Positions 17,782 to 28,059 are shown, counted from the first letter of the stretch. The stretch is DNA of 64,000 bases from Streptomyces endophytica (GCF_026153355.1 NZ_CP110636.1:2232001-2296000); one strand, 5' to 3'. A program made the numbers and translations. Notes: generated by a model not told the origin, from the sequence alone.

Positions 17782-18752
17782 TGGAAGTCCGCGCCGGACA
17801 CCGTCACGGCCCGCGCCCGGGCCCGTACCGGATGCCCGCCGCCCGGCCAGTGCACCACGACCTCGGCCAGCTCCCCGCCGCCGTCCCGGCCGTCGCCGAC
17901 ACCCTCGCCGCGACCGCTCCCGGCCCCCGGCCACCCCGCCCCGGCCTGCCCGCCCGGCACCACCGACACCCCGCGCACCGGCCGGTCCAGGTCCGCCAGC
18001 AGCACCCCGTCCGCCTCGATCCGCAGCCGCTGCCCCGGCACCCGCACGCGCCGGCCGCCCGCCGCCCCGGCCTCCGTACGGGACGACCCCCAGCGCCCGG
18101 ACGCCGGTGCCAGCAGCGCCAGCGCGGTCCGCGCGGTCCGGGCGGCCGGCCCCCACCACGGCCGGGGCCCGTCGGCGCCCACCACGGCCGGCGACCCGTC
18201 CGCCCCGGAAGGCCCCGCGCCCTCCGCGCCCGTCGCGGGCTCCCCGGCGTCCACCGGCCCGGCCGCACCCGGCACGAACACCCGGCGCCCCGGGCCGGCC
18301 GCCGCGCGCCGCCCGCCGTTCCGTCCGCCGTCCCGCCCGCACGGGATCCGCAGCCCGCCCAGCACGATCCCACCGCTGTCGTCCGTCAGCAGGTCCATCG
18401 CACGCTCCGCACCGTCCAGCACCGTCCGCGCCGCGGCGACGGTGTCCTGCGGGACGCCCAGCGAGCGGCTCAGCGCCACCGCGGCCGGCGCCCCCACCGG
18501 GACCATCGACACCGGCACCCCGGCCAGCTCCCGCTCCCTGTGCAGCAGCCCCACGACCCGCAGCAGCGCCCGGTCGTCGCCGATCACCACCGGCCGCCGC
18601 TGCCCCCGCCGGGCCAGCGCCCGCGCGAACTCCTCCGGCCCCTCCGGCAGGCAGATCTTCGCCCCCGAACCCCCCGCGCCCGCACACAGCACATCCCGCG
18701 CGATCCGGACAGACTCCCCGTCCGTACTGCGCGCGACCGGATCGATGACCAC
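17685..18752 (-). CDS. Diacylglycerol-kinase-fold protein lacking catalytic motifs
   Basis: The protein aligns in order with the lipid/NAD kinase fold: VVIDPVARSTDGES at the N-terminus, then VVIGDDRALLRVV where kinases have GGDGT, then VPVGAPAAVALSRSLG where they have a GTGND-type motif, then a beta-rich C-terminal half. The nucleotide-binding glycines and the GTGN signature are missing, so kinase activity is doubtful. I chose GTG 18752 (355 residues); no clear ribosome site marks the start. It is divergent from purA. Function unknown; a regulatory or lipid-binding role is possible. Confidence 0.55.
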   Translation of the reverse strand: MVIDPVARSTDGESVRIARDVLCAGAGGSGAKICLPEGPEEFARALARRGQRRPVVIGDDRALLRVVGLLHRERELAGVPVSMVPVGAPAAVALSRSLGVPQDTVAAARTVLDGAERAMDLLTDDSGGIVLGGLRIPCGRDGGRNGGRRAAAGPGRRVFVPGAAGPVDAGEPATGAEGAGPSGADGSPAVVGADGPRPWWGPAARTARTALALLAPASGRWGSSRTEAGAAGGRRVRVPGQRLRIEADGVLLADLDRPVRGVSVVPGGQAGAGWPGAGSGRGEGVGDGRDGGGELAEVVVHWPGGGHPVRARARAVTVSGADFHYRADAVVGGPVRTRTWTVQPGAWRLQLPRRG

Positions 18753-18845
18753 GAGCAGGGGTACCCCCGAACGGAGTCCACGGGAGAGTGCCCAGAAGCC
18801 TGCGCCGACACCTCGGTCCTTCCTCAGGTAGCATCTCGGTGCAAG

Positions 18846-18873
18846 AGCCCCTTGCGCTATTGCGCCAGGGGCT
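18846..18873 (+). promoter_or_regulatory. Leader hairpin upstream of purA
   Basis: AGCCCC-type arms pair over 12 positions with one mismatch around a TATT loop and are followed by TCGTCTATT. A TAGCAT box about 15 nt upstream (near 18827) could be the -10 of the transcript. The hairpin would then lie at the very start of the purA mRNA, as an attenuator or stabiliser. It could also be an orphan terminator. Confidence 0.4.
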
Positions 18874-18987
18874 TCGTCTATTCCGGGGCACCGGTTCGAC
18901 GGCTGCAGCGATGACGGACGCGTGAACACGCAACGCCACGCCATCCACGCACGTTGGACATGCCCCGCCCGGAAGGGGTGTACGCCT

Positions 18988-20274
18988 GTGCCCGCACTTG
19001 TGCTGCTCGGTGCTCAGTGGGGTGATGAGGGCAAGGGGAAGGCCACCGACCTGCTCGGTGGATCCGTCGATTACGTGGTGCGCTACCAGGGCGGCAACAA
19101 CGCCGGCCACACGGTCGTCGTGGGCGACCAGAAGTACGCGCTGCATCTCCTCCCCTCCGGAATCCTCTCGCCGGGGTGTACCCCGGTCATCGGCAACGGT
19201 GTCGTCGTCGACCCGGCGGTCCTGCTCTCCGAGCTGAGCGGACTCAACGAGCGCGGCGTCGACACGTCCAAGCTGCTGCTCAGCGGTAACGCGCACCTGA
19301 TCACGCCGTACAACATCACCGTCGACAAGGTGACGGAACGGTTCCTCGGCAAGCGGAAGATCGGCACCACCGGCCGCGGCATCGGCCCGACCTACGCCGA
19401 CAAGATCAACCGCGTCGGCATCCGCGTCCAGGACCTCTACGACGAGTCGATCCTCACGCAGAAGGTCGAGGCGGCGCTCGACGTCAAGAACCAGCTGCTG
19501 ACCAAGCTCTACAACCGCCGCGCCATCGAGGCCGGCCAGGTCGTCGAGGAGCTGCTGGGCTATGCCGACCAGATCAAGGGCTACGTCGCCGACACCACCC
19601 TGATCCTCAACAAGGCCCTCGACGACGACAAGGTCGTCCTCTTCGAGGGCGGCCAGGGCACGCTGCTGGACATCGACCACGGCACGTACCCCTTCGTCAC
19701 CTCCTCGAACCCGACCGCGGGCGGCGCCTGCACGGGCGCGGGCGTGGGCCCGACGAAGATCAACCGGGTCATCGGCATCCTGAAGGCGTACACCACCCGC
19801 GTCGGCGCCGGCCCGTTCCCGACCGAGCTCTTCGACGAGGACGGCGAGGCGCTGCGCCGCATCGGCGGCGAGCGGGGCGTCACCACCGGCCGCGACCGCC
19901 GCTGCGGCTGGTTCGACGCGGTCATCGCCCGCTACGCGACCCGCGTGAACGGCCTGACCGACTTCTTCCTCACCAAGCTCGACGTCCTCACCGGCTGGGA
20001 GCAGATCCCGGTCTGCGTGGCGTACGAGATCGACGGCAAGCGCGTCGAGGAACTCCCGTACAGCCAGAGCGACTTCCACCACGCGAAGCCGATCTACGAG
20101 ACGCTGCCCGGCTGGTCCGAGGACATCACCAAGGCGAAGTCCTTCTCCGACCTGCCGAAGAACGCCCAGGCGTACGTCAAGGCACTGGAGGAGATGTCCG
20201 GCGCCCCGATCTCCGCCATCGGCGTCGGCCCCGGCCGCGACGAGACGATCGAGATCAACTCGTTCCTGTCATAG
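18988..20274 (+). CDS. purA: Adenylosuccinate synthetase
   Basis: PurA couples IMP and aspartate with GTP to make adenylosuccinate, the first step from IMP to AMP. The 428 residues match the family. The P-loop GDEGKGK (12-18) contains the catalytic Asp13, and GGNNAGHT has the catalytic His41, both in the E. coli positions. GTG 18988 is chosen because GGAAGGGG lies 9 nt upstream and the protein then begins exactly at the conserved strand. A long leader with a hairpin precedes it and a strong terminator follows. Confidence 0.96.
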   Translation: MPALVLLGAQWGDEGKGKATDLLGGSVDYVVRYQGGNNAGHTVVVGDQKYALHLLPSGILSPGCTPVIGNGVVVDPAVLLSELSGLNERGVDTSKLLLSGNAHLITPYNITVDKVTERFLGKRKIGTTGRGIGPTYADKINRVGIRVQDLYDESILTQKVEAALDVKNQLLTKLYNRRAIEAGQVVEELLGYADQIKGYVADTTLILNKALDDDKVVLFEGGQGTLLDIDHGTYPFVTSSNPTAGGACTGAGVGPTKINRVIGILKAYTTRVGAGPFPTELFDEDGEALRRIGGERGVTTGRDRRCGWFDAVIARYATRVNGLTDFFLTKLDVLTGWEQIPVCVAYEIDGKRVEELPYSQSDFHHAKPIYETLPGWSEDITKAKSFSDLPKNAQAYVKALEEMSGAPISAIGVGPGRDETIEINSFLS

Positions 20275-20288
20275 GGACCGCTTGCGTC

Positions 20289-20327
20289 AAGGGCCCGCGC
20301 CCGTCTTCCCGACGGATGCGGGCCCTT
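20289..20327 (+). terminator. purA terminator
   Basis: A 10-bp stem AAGGGCCCGC/GCGGGCCCTT with an inner CCGTC/GACGG helix is followed by GTGTTTTCC. Confidence 0.8.
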
Positions 20328-20655
20328 GTGTTTTCCTGCACTCGAACGGGTGATTCGTCATGAAACGCTTGTCCGGGCCTGGCTATGCCCGGCAATCTGG
20401 TTTTCGTCCGGCAAGGAGTGCAGCAGGTGGTTGTGGTCGAGCGCATGCCTCAGGTGGAGGGGACTTCGAGGCGATTACCTCCGCCGCGCCCGAGACCGTC
20501 ACCGGCTTCCTCCGGCGATGCCCCGGCCTTCAGGTCGGGGTGCGGGTGGTGCCTCTCCATCGCCAGGGTGATGCATCGTCCGGCTGTCGCGGCGGTGGGC
20601 GGCCCATAAAATCCAGGGATCTCAACTACCGTACTCACCAACGAGGTTGAGGGCT
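20328..20655. other. Gene-free stretch between purA and the tnpB remnant
   Basis: No reading frame here has recognisable homology. An 8-bp hairpin with a TTCA loop lies at 20521-20540 (CCCCGGCC with GGTCGGGG, one G-T pair). Hairpins of this form occur near IS605-type tnpB genes, so part of this stretch may be an old element end. Confidence 0.4.
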
Positions 20656-21462
20656 ATGACGACGCAAGTGCAGTCAACTGAAGGGGTCGGGCATGCCCGG
20701 TAGACCTATCGTCTGCGGGTGTCGGCGAGTGCTCGCGCCGCGCTGGGTGGCGAGTGGGATCGGTGTCGGTGGGTGTGGAACGAGTGTGTTGCACGCTCGA
20801 AGAAGGCCCACGCCGAAGGTGAGAAGTGCGGTCCGGCGCGGCTGGACATGACGCTGACCGAGGCTCGTGCCCGCACGCCGTGGCTGCGCGAGGGCAGCTC
20901 GGTTCCTCAGCAGCAGCTCATACGCGACTTCGGCAAGTCCCGCGCCAAAGCGCTCAAGGATTTCAAGGCCCGGTTGCCGATGCGGCAGCGGGCCGGGATG
21001 CCCAAGCACAAGAAGAAGCGCGAAGCCTTGCCGACGCTGAATTACACCCGGCGCGGCTTCCGACTCAAGGACGGGCGTCTGCACCTGGCCGGCGGTGTCG
21101 TGGTGCGCGTGGTGTGGTCGCGGGACCTGCCCAAGCCGCCGTCCAGTGTCCGCGTGTATCGGGACAGTCTCGGCCACTGGTACTGCTCATTCGTCGTCCC
21201 TGTGACTACCGAGGCGCTGCCCGCGACGGGCCGGGACATCGGTATCGACTGGGGCGTGAAGGAGACTGCAACCACCACGTCCGACGACCACGACCTTGCC
21301 CATGCGCAGCACGGCAAGACTGCCGCGCAGAAGCTTGCCCGGTATCAGCGCATGATGGCCCGCAGGAAGCCCAAGCACGCGCAGGCCGTATCGAAGGGCT
21401 ACCGCTCGGCGAAGCGGCAGACCGCCAAGCTTCACAAGAAGATAGCCCGGCAGCGAAGAACT
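20656..21462 (+). pseudogene. Decayed IS605/IS1341-type tnpB (OrfB) remnant
   Basis: The frame starts at ATG 20656 (MTTQVQSTEGVGHAR), hits a TAG at codon 16 (20701-20703), and continues as TYRLRVSASARAALGG and WVWNECVARSKKAHAEG, the typical TnpB N-terminus. The first RuvC aspartate is present in DIGIDWGVKETATTT. Homology ends near 21460 at KKIARQRR. The middle RuvC motif, the zinc finger and the last aspartate are gone, as is the 3' end where an omega-RNA would lie. It cannot be an active nuclease. It sits at the junction of two conserved chromosome blocks. Confidence 0.85.
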
Positions 21463-21666
21463 ACGTGCGCTGACGGCGCGGGACAGGGGTCGCTTTCTCC
21501 CTCTGTCTTTGTGGCCCCGAACGTGGCCGATTCCCGGCGTTGTGGATGCCGAATTCCGTGTGGCGGAACTTGGCGCGGTTGTGGAACGTAGAACCAGCAC
21601 GCGCACAGCCCGTTCGTCCGCATCCGCACGATCGTCCGTCCCCGTCCCGCCCGCCGAGGAGACCGT

Positions 21667-22476
21667 GTGATTCCCGCGTTACGAGCCCTCGCCCGCGCCG
21701 CCATGGCCGCCCGCCCCGTACCGCTCGCCGACGTCCAGGCACGGGCCGAACTCCTCACCCGCTTCGGACACAGTTATCTCGTCCCGGTCGAGGTCTTCGC
21801 CGCCTTGGCCGCCGAATTGACCGACCGGCGCCGGCCCGGTGGTCCGTTCGCCGTGCTGTGCATCAACGGGCGGCGTTGGTTCCGCTATCGCTCGGTCCAC
21901 TACGACACCCCTGACCTGCGCTTCTTCCACGATCACCGGGCGGGCGGCCGGCCCGGCTACCTGATCCGCGAGCGGCGTTACGAGGACACCGGGGAGCGGC
22001 AGTTCGAGATCAAGCTCAAGGGGAGGCGCGGCGAGACGGTCAAGCACCGGCAGCCGCTGCTGCCGGGTGACGAGCCCCTCGGCGCGGCCCCCCGCGGCTT
22101 CCTCGCCTCCGTGCTGGACCGTTCGTTCGGCATCGCCGCCCCCGCCGACCTGGGCCACTGTCTGGAGACCGCCTACACCCGGACCACCTTCGTCGCGGAC
22201 GGCCAGCGCATCACCTGCGACGCGGCGCTGCTCTGCCGGGACCTGACCACCGACCGCACCGTACGGGCCGACGGCGGGCTGGTCCTCGTCGAGACCAGGA
22301 CCACCGGCCGGCCGACCGCGGCCGACCGGCTGCTGCACGGCCACGGCGTCCGGGCAGCCGACTTCACCAAGTACCTCGGCGGGCTGTCGGCCCTCCGCCC
22401 GGAGCTGACCGCCGCGCACTGGCGGCGCGCGGTGCGGACGGCCTTTCCGGCGGCGGGCGGGCGCGCGGTCCCGTAG
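21667..22476 (+). CDS. VTC domain-containing protein with a TTA codon
   Basis: The 269-residue protein has the VTC (polyphosphate polymerase-like) tunnel-fold pattern: FGHSYLVPVEVF at the start, the strand WFRYRSVHYDTPDLRFFHDH, basic strands RPGYLIRERRY and FEIKLKGRRGETVKHR, and a late acidic VLVETRT and FTKYLGG. In yeast the domain makes polyphosphate; bacterial members are mostly uncharacterised. GTG 21667 has GAGGAG 5 nt upstream. Codon 5 is TTA, which needs the bldA tRNA in Streptomyces, so synthesis may be limited to late growth. Starting at Met13 instead would remove the TTA. Confidence 0.8.
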   Translation: MIPALRALARAAMAARPVPLADVQARAELLTRFGHSYLVPVEVFAALAAELTDRRRPGGPFAVLCINGRRWFRYRSVHYDTPDLRFFHDHRAGGRPGYLIRERRYEDTGERQFEIKLKGRRGETVKHRQPLLPGDEPLGAAPRGFLASVLDRSFGIAAPADLGHCLETAYTRTTFVADGQRITCDAALLCRDLTTDRTVRADGGLVLVETRTTGRPTAADRLLHGHGVRAADFTKYLGGLSALRPELTAAHWRRAVRTAFPAAGGRAVP

Positions 22477-22628
22477 CTTCCTCCAGACCGTAGACAGTGT
22501 GTCCGTGGGCGTGGTGAGCGCCATACAGACTGTCGGTACCGGTGCGCGGATCGTGATCCTTACGCTGGGAGACGTTCGCCGTGCCCATCCCTCGGCGGAC
22601 CCGAGCGACCCGATCCGAGGTACTGACC

Positions 22629-23999
22629 GTGACCACGACGCACCCCTCTCCCGCCGCCGATCCCGCCGCCGGGGCGGCGGTCAAGGCCGCCGACCGCGCC
22701 CACGTCTTCCACTCCTGGTCCGCGCAGGGCCTGATCGACCCGCTGCCGATCGCCGGCGCCGAGGGGTCGTACTTCTGGGACTACGACGGCAACCGCTACC
22801 TCGACTTCTCCTCCCAGCTGGTCAACACCAACATCGGCCACCAGCACCCCAAGGTCGTCGCGGCGATCCAGGAGCAGGCCGGGAAGCTGTGCACGCTCGC
22901 GCCCGGGTTCGCCGTGGACGTACGGTCCGAGGCCGCCCGGCTGATCGCCGAGCGGACCCCCGGTGACCTCGACAAGATCTTCTTCACCAACGGCGGCGCC
23001 GAGGCCGTGGAGAACGCCGTCCGGATGGCCCGGCTGCACACCGGCCGCGCCAAGGTGCTGTCCGCCTACCGCTCGTACCACGGCGCGACCGCCGCGGCGA
23101 TCAACCTGACCGGTGACCCGCGCCGCTGGCCCTCCGACACCGCCTCGGCCGGCGTGGTCCACTTCTGGGGCCCGTTCCTGTACCGCTCGCCGTTCCACGC
23201 GGAGACCGAGCAGCAGGAGTGCGAGCGCGCGCTGGCGCACCTGGAGCAGACCATCGCCTTCGAGGGGCCGCAGTCGGTCGCCGCGATCATCCTGGAGACC
23301 GTCCCGGGCACCGCCGGCATCATGGTCCCGCCGGCCGGCTACCTCGCCGGCGTCCGCGAGATCTGCGACCGCTACGGCATCGTGTTCATCCTCGACGAGG
23401 TCATGGCCGGCTTCGGCCGGACCGGCGCGTGGTTCGCCGCCGACCAGTTCGGCGTCACCCCCGACCTGCTCACCTTCGCCAAGGGCGTCAACTCCGGCTA
23501 CGTCCCGCTGGGCGGTGTCGCGATCAGCGCCGAGATCGCCGCGACCTTCGACACGCGGCCGTACCCGGGCGGACTGACGTACTCCGGCCACCCGCTGGCC
23601 TGCGCCTCCGCCATCGCGACGATCAACGCCATGGCCGAGGAGCGGATCGTGGAGAACGCCGCCGAGATCGGCGAGAAGGTCATCGGGCCGGGCCTGCGCG
23701 CGATCGCCGAGCGGCACCCGTCCGTCGGCGAGGTCCGCGGCCTGGGCGTCTTCTGGGCCCTTGACCTGGTCAAGAACAAGGAGACCCGCGAGCCGCTGGT
23801 GCCGTACAACGCGTCCGGCGCGGCCAACGCCCCGATGGCCGAATTCGCCGCGGCCTGCAAGCGCGGCGGGCTGTGGCCGTTCGTCAACATGAACCGCACC
23901 CACGTCGTCCCGGCCTGCACGATCACCGAGGCCGAGGCCAAGGAGGGCCTGACCGCCCTCGACGAGGCGCTGACCGCGGCCGACGCGCACACGCACTGA
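22629..23999 (+). CDS. Class III aminotransferase (omega-amino acid type)
   Basis: This 456-residue fold-type I PLP enzyme has YFWDYDGNRYLDFSSQLVNTNIGH at the N-terminus (the family's glycine-rich cofactor region follows), FTNGGAEAVENAVRMAR, the aspartate in ILDEVMAGFGRTG, and the PLP lysine in FAKGVNSGY at about K285. It likely moves an amino group from an omega-amino acid or amine to an alpha-keto acid; the exact substrate is unknown. GTG 22629 has GAGG 9 nt upstream. A GntR gene follows 185 bp downstream and may regulate it. Confidence 0.88.
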   Translation: MTTTHPSPAADPAAGAAVKAADRAHVFHSWSAQGLIDPLPIAGAEGSYFWDYDGNRYLDFSSQLVNTNIGHQHPKVVAAIQEQAGKLCTLAPGFAVDVRSEAARLIAERTPGDLDKIFFTNGGAEAVENAVRMARLHTGRAKVLSAYRSYHGATAAAINLTGDPRRWPSDTASAGVVHFWGPFLYRSPFHAETEQQECERALAHLEQTIAFEGPQSVAAIILETVPGTAGIMVPPAGYLAGVREICDRYGIVFILDEVMAGFGRTGAWFAADQFGVTPDLLTFAKGVNSGYVPLGGVAISAEIAATFDTRPYPGGLTYSGHPLACASAIATINAMAEERIVENAAEIGEKVIGPGLRAIAERHPSVGEVRGLGVFWALDLVKNKETREPLVPYNASGAANAPMAEFAAACKRGGLWPFVNMNRTHVVPACTITEAEAKEGLTALDEALTAADAHTH

Positions 24000-24085
24000 G
24001 GCCCGCCCGCAGTGCTGGGCGCCGACGCGCACACGCACTGAGGCCACGACCCGCAGTGCAGAGCGCCGACGCGCACGCCACCGCC
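23979..24085 (+). repeat. Imperfect 42-44-bp tandem repeat at the aminotransferase 3' end
   Basis: The last codons and stop of the aminotransferase gene (GCCGACGCGCACACGCACTG) recur at 24021 and, partly, at 24065, separated by similar CCCGCAGTGC segments. The second copy repeats the stop codon. Confidence 0.75.
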
Positions 24086-24184
24086 TGAGCGGCCGCCGTG
24101 CGGAGCGGCACCCCGCGGCCCTCGCCTATGGTTGGCGGGGGCCGCTGCCACCCGCGGTCAGGGACGGCGAAGGAGACGCACACG

Positions 24185-24853
24185 ATGGCGGCCGGCGGAG
24201 ACAGCACAGTCATACGTCGCAGCACCCTGCGTCAGCAGATCGCCGACGCCCTGCGCGACGAGGTCCTGGCGGGCCGGCTGCCGTGCGGCCACCCGTTCAC
24301 CGTCAAGGAGATCGCCGAGCAGTACGGCGTCTCCGCCACCCCGGTCCGCGAGGCGCTGCTCGACCTCTGTGCCCAGGGGCTGCTCGACGTCGAACAGCAC
24401 CGCGGCTTCAAGGTCCACGCCTTCACCGCCGACGACTTCCGGGCCATGGTCGAGGCCCGCACCCTGGTCATCGAGGGGATCTTCCGCAGCGGCGCCGAGG
24501 AGGCGCTCGCCGCCACCCCCGCCGAGGTGCTGATCTCCATCCGGCGCCGCGCCGACGAGGCCGAGCGGGCCGCCCGGGCCGGCGACCTGGACGTGCTCAT
24601 CGGCTACGACCTGCGGTTCTGGCGCGAGCTCGGCAACATCGTGAACAACGCCTACATCAGCGACTTCCTGGACCGGATCCGGGTCCAGACCTGGATGTAC
24701 GCGGTGCCGCTGCTGCGCCGCGCCCCCGACCTCACCAACCGCCTCTGGCACGGCCACTGCGCCCTGGCCGACTCCCTGGTCCGGCGCGACCTGTCCACCG
24801 CCCAGCGGCTGATCGCCGAGTACAACGCGCACGCCCTGGCACTGGTCCGGTAG
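24185..24853 (+). CDS. GntR-family regulator (FCD-type)
   Basis: The 222-residue protein has an N-terminal winged helix (about 10-75) with LRQQIADALRDEVLAGRLPCG and VSATPVREALLDLCAQGLL, and a helical FCD-like ligand domain (about 85-220) with an ARTLVIEGIFR helix. FCD regulators commonly sense organic acids, and the neighbouring aminotransferase suggests a keto or amino acid. ATG 24185 follows AAGGAG by 9 nt. Confidence 0.88.
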   Translation: MAAGGDSTVIRRSTLRQQIADALRDEVLAGRLPCGHPFTVKEIAEQYGVSATPVREALLDLCAQGLLDVEQHRGFKVHAFTADDFRAMVEARTLVIEGIFRSGAEEALAATPAEVLISIRRRADEAERAARAGDLDVLIGYDLRFWRELGNIVNNAYISDFLDRIRVQTWMYAVPLLRRAPDLTNRLWHGHCALADSLVRRDLSTAQRLIAEYNAHALALVR

Positions 24854-24992
24854 CCCGCGATCGTCCTGCGCGCCCGCTCTCGTCGGATGGCGCCGCGGGC
24901 ACTACGCTGTCCCGACTCGGCCGTAATGGGCCGCACCCGTAGCTGTGCGTGCGCCGGTGTCCCCGTCCCCGACCGGAAGCGAGTCCTCACCC

Positions 24993-25643
24993 GTGGCATG
25001 TGACCTGTGGCTGGTACCCCTCGTCGATGTGCTGTGCCACAGCCCCGACAACCCGTTCTCCGAAGAGATCGCCGCCTACGACAAGGCCCTGACGGAAGCG
25101 GGACTGCCACCGGTCCCGGTCTTCAGCTACATGCCGGGCCTGTCCGGGGACGTCGCCCCCATCGCCGGCTTCGACTACGACGCACTGCACTTCCTGCGCC
25201 GCGCCTACCTGCTGCGGCTGTGCGGCCTGGAGGTCACCCCGGTCGACGAACTGGGCGGTGACTACGAGCAGTTGCTGGAGATGTTCGAGACCACCGCGCA
25301 ACAGTCCCACCTGGTCTGGCACTACGACCACGCGGGCGCGTACGTCCCGGTCGACTTCCCGCATCCGCTCGCCAACGACGAACTGCTGGAGGGCGGCGGC
25401 CCGTTGGGATCCTCGCACGGTCTGCTGCGGGACCTGGAACTGGTTGCGCCATCCCTGGGTATCGATCCGGCCAATCCGCCGGCCGCGCCGGAGCCGCCGG
25501 CCGGGCCGACCTCGCTGGAGGAGCGGGCCGGTGCGGTGCCCCTGGACGACGGCCCGTTCGCCCGGGAGCGCCATGTCTGGCTCGGTCTGCACGCGGCGGC
25601 CACCCGCAGCCTGGGCCAGGGCTCGATGATCGTCTTCAGCTGA
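24993..25643 (+). CDS. Conserved hypothetical protein
   Basis: I do not recognise a named family. The 216-residue protein starts at GTG 24993 (VACDLWLVPLVDVLCHSP) and is acidic and probably cytosolic, with no signal or membrane segment. Notable stretches are YMPGLSGDVAPIAGFDYDA, FLRRAYLLRLCGLEVTPVDE, and a His-rich HLVWHYDHAG near 107-116. A Pro-rich linker precedes a short C-terminal part. The start has only a weak GGAAGCGAG site about 13 nt upstream. It is convergent with the SLATT gene. Confidence 0.65.
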   Translation: MACDLWLVPLVDVLCHSPDNPFSEEIAAYDKALTEAGLPPVPVFSYMPGLSGDVAPIAGFDYDALHFLRRAYLLRLCGLEVTPVDELGGDYEQLLEMFETTAQQSHLVWHYDHAGAYVPVDFPHPLANDELLEGGGPLGSSHGLLRDLELVAPSLGIDPANPPAAPEPPAGPTSLEERAGAVPLDDGPFARERHVWLGLHAAATRSLGQGSMIVFS

Positions 25644-25734
25644 TCCGGAGGGGCGGCGGTTCCGGTGGGGCGCGCCGTGCCGCCGCCCCGTCCGCCGCGT
25701 CGCCGCCCCGCCCGCCGTCGCCGTCCCGCCTTCC

Positions 25735-26493
25735 TCAGCGCGGCGGTTCCGGCGGCCGCTGGCGCGGCATGTTGGGGCGGCCGCGGTGCGGCAGCGCGTA
25801 CCGGCCGGGGGCCCCGCGTGCTCCTGGCGGGGGGCCGCCCACGGCGTCATGGACTGCGTGGCCCGCGGCACCGGACCGGTGCGGAACTCCGCCATCCAGT
25901 CGGCCGTCTCGGCCCGCACCAGCTCCCCGAGGTCCTCGTTGAACCGCCGGAGCAGCCCCAGACAGCGCTCGGCCGCCTCGCCCGCGGTGCCCTCCGTCGG
26001 GCCGAGCACCTCGCGCACGCCCTCCGCCGCCCAGTCGAACTGCAGCGCCTCCAGCCGTCGGTGGATCGCCTGCGCGGTCGCCAGGTCCCGCATCCAGCCG
26101 GCTGTCACCCCGAAGTAGCGGTCGCAGCCCACGCACACCGCGGCCAGCAGCAGCGACAGGCAGCCCCAGGGCGCCCCGCCCTCCCAGACCGCGGCCAGGT
26201 CCAGCAGCGGCAGCACCCCGCCCACCGTGACCCCGGCGGCGGCGCCCAGCCGGAGCGCCCGGGCGCCCCGGCGCTTGGCCAGCCGGTCGTGCAGGTACCA
26301 GTCGGCGGCCCGCAGCGCGCCGTCCTCGGTCCAGAGGTAGAGCGCGTCGAGGCGGTCGCCCGGGTCGCCCCAGCCGCCCGCGGGAAGGCCCGCCGGCGAC
26401 GTCCTGGCGGGCCCGGCCGCGGACGCCGTACCGGCGGAGCGGGCGGCCGTCCTGCGCAGGGGGCCCCTCGGGCTGCATCTCCGGCTGACTCAC
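25735..26493 (-). pseudogene. SLATT-type two-helix membrane protein, broken by two indels as given
   Basis: The start (VSQPEMQPEGP, GTG 26493) and the end (GRYALPHRGRPNMPRQRPPEPPR) are in one frame. The core is in another: RLDALYLWTEDGALRAADWYL, GGVLPLLDLAAVWEGGAPWG, AVCVGCDRYFGVTAGWMRD and TAQAIHRRLEALQFDWA. The two shifts fall at runs of five G/C at 26459-26463 and 25807-25811. Removing one base from the first and adding one to the second gives a single frame of about 250 residues. SLATT proteins have paired membrane helices and are proposed as effectors in conflict systems; a standalone copy beside purD is probably housekeeping. Confidence 0.68.
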
Positions 26494-26793
26494 CCGTGCA
26501 CTCCCTCTCTGCGCGCTCTACGGAACGGATACCTGCGGTGCCTGCGATGGGACCCCTCCCATGCCTTTCGGGCTGCGGGGAGTACGGGAGGACCGTCGCG
26601 CGCCGCCCCCTTCCTACCGCCGAACGGCTGGCCTCAGCTCCAAGATCACGCTATTTCCGCCCAGAAGTGGTGCGAGGTCGGGTAGAGGACGACGGAGGAT
26701 CTCACCCGAAAGAGGGCCGCCGCGGCGTCGGACGGTTTCCGGTCGGCCCGTCCGCCGTCCGGCCGCCCGGCCCACTCGTCTAGGCTGCGTGTC
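26494..26793. other. Divergent gap upstream of purD
   Basis: No gene is visible. It should hold the promoter of the SLATT gene on the minus strand. On the plus strand TAGGCT at 26781-26786 ends 7 nt before the purD GTG, so purD appears leaderless. Confidence 0.5.

Positions 26794-28059
<1,266 letters not shown>

Noticed and set aside
17665..20082. An 805-codon minus-strand open frame across purA
   Set aside because: purA on the plus strand is unmistakable, and the long frame is low-complexity Gly/Ala/Arg sequence from codon bias.
20656..21591. Active RNA-guided TnpB nuclease
   Set aside because: It has a nonsense codon at position 16, and the later RuvC motifs, zinc finger and omega-RNA region are missing.
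24993..26493. A defence island built around the SLATT gene
   Set aside because: No nucleotide cyclase, CD-NTase, sensor or nuclease gene is adjacent, and the neighbours are metabolic genes in conserved order.
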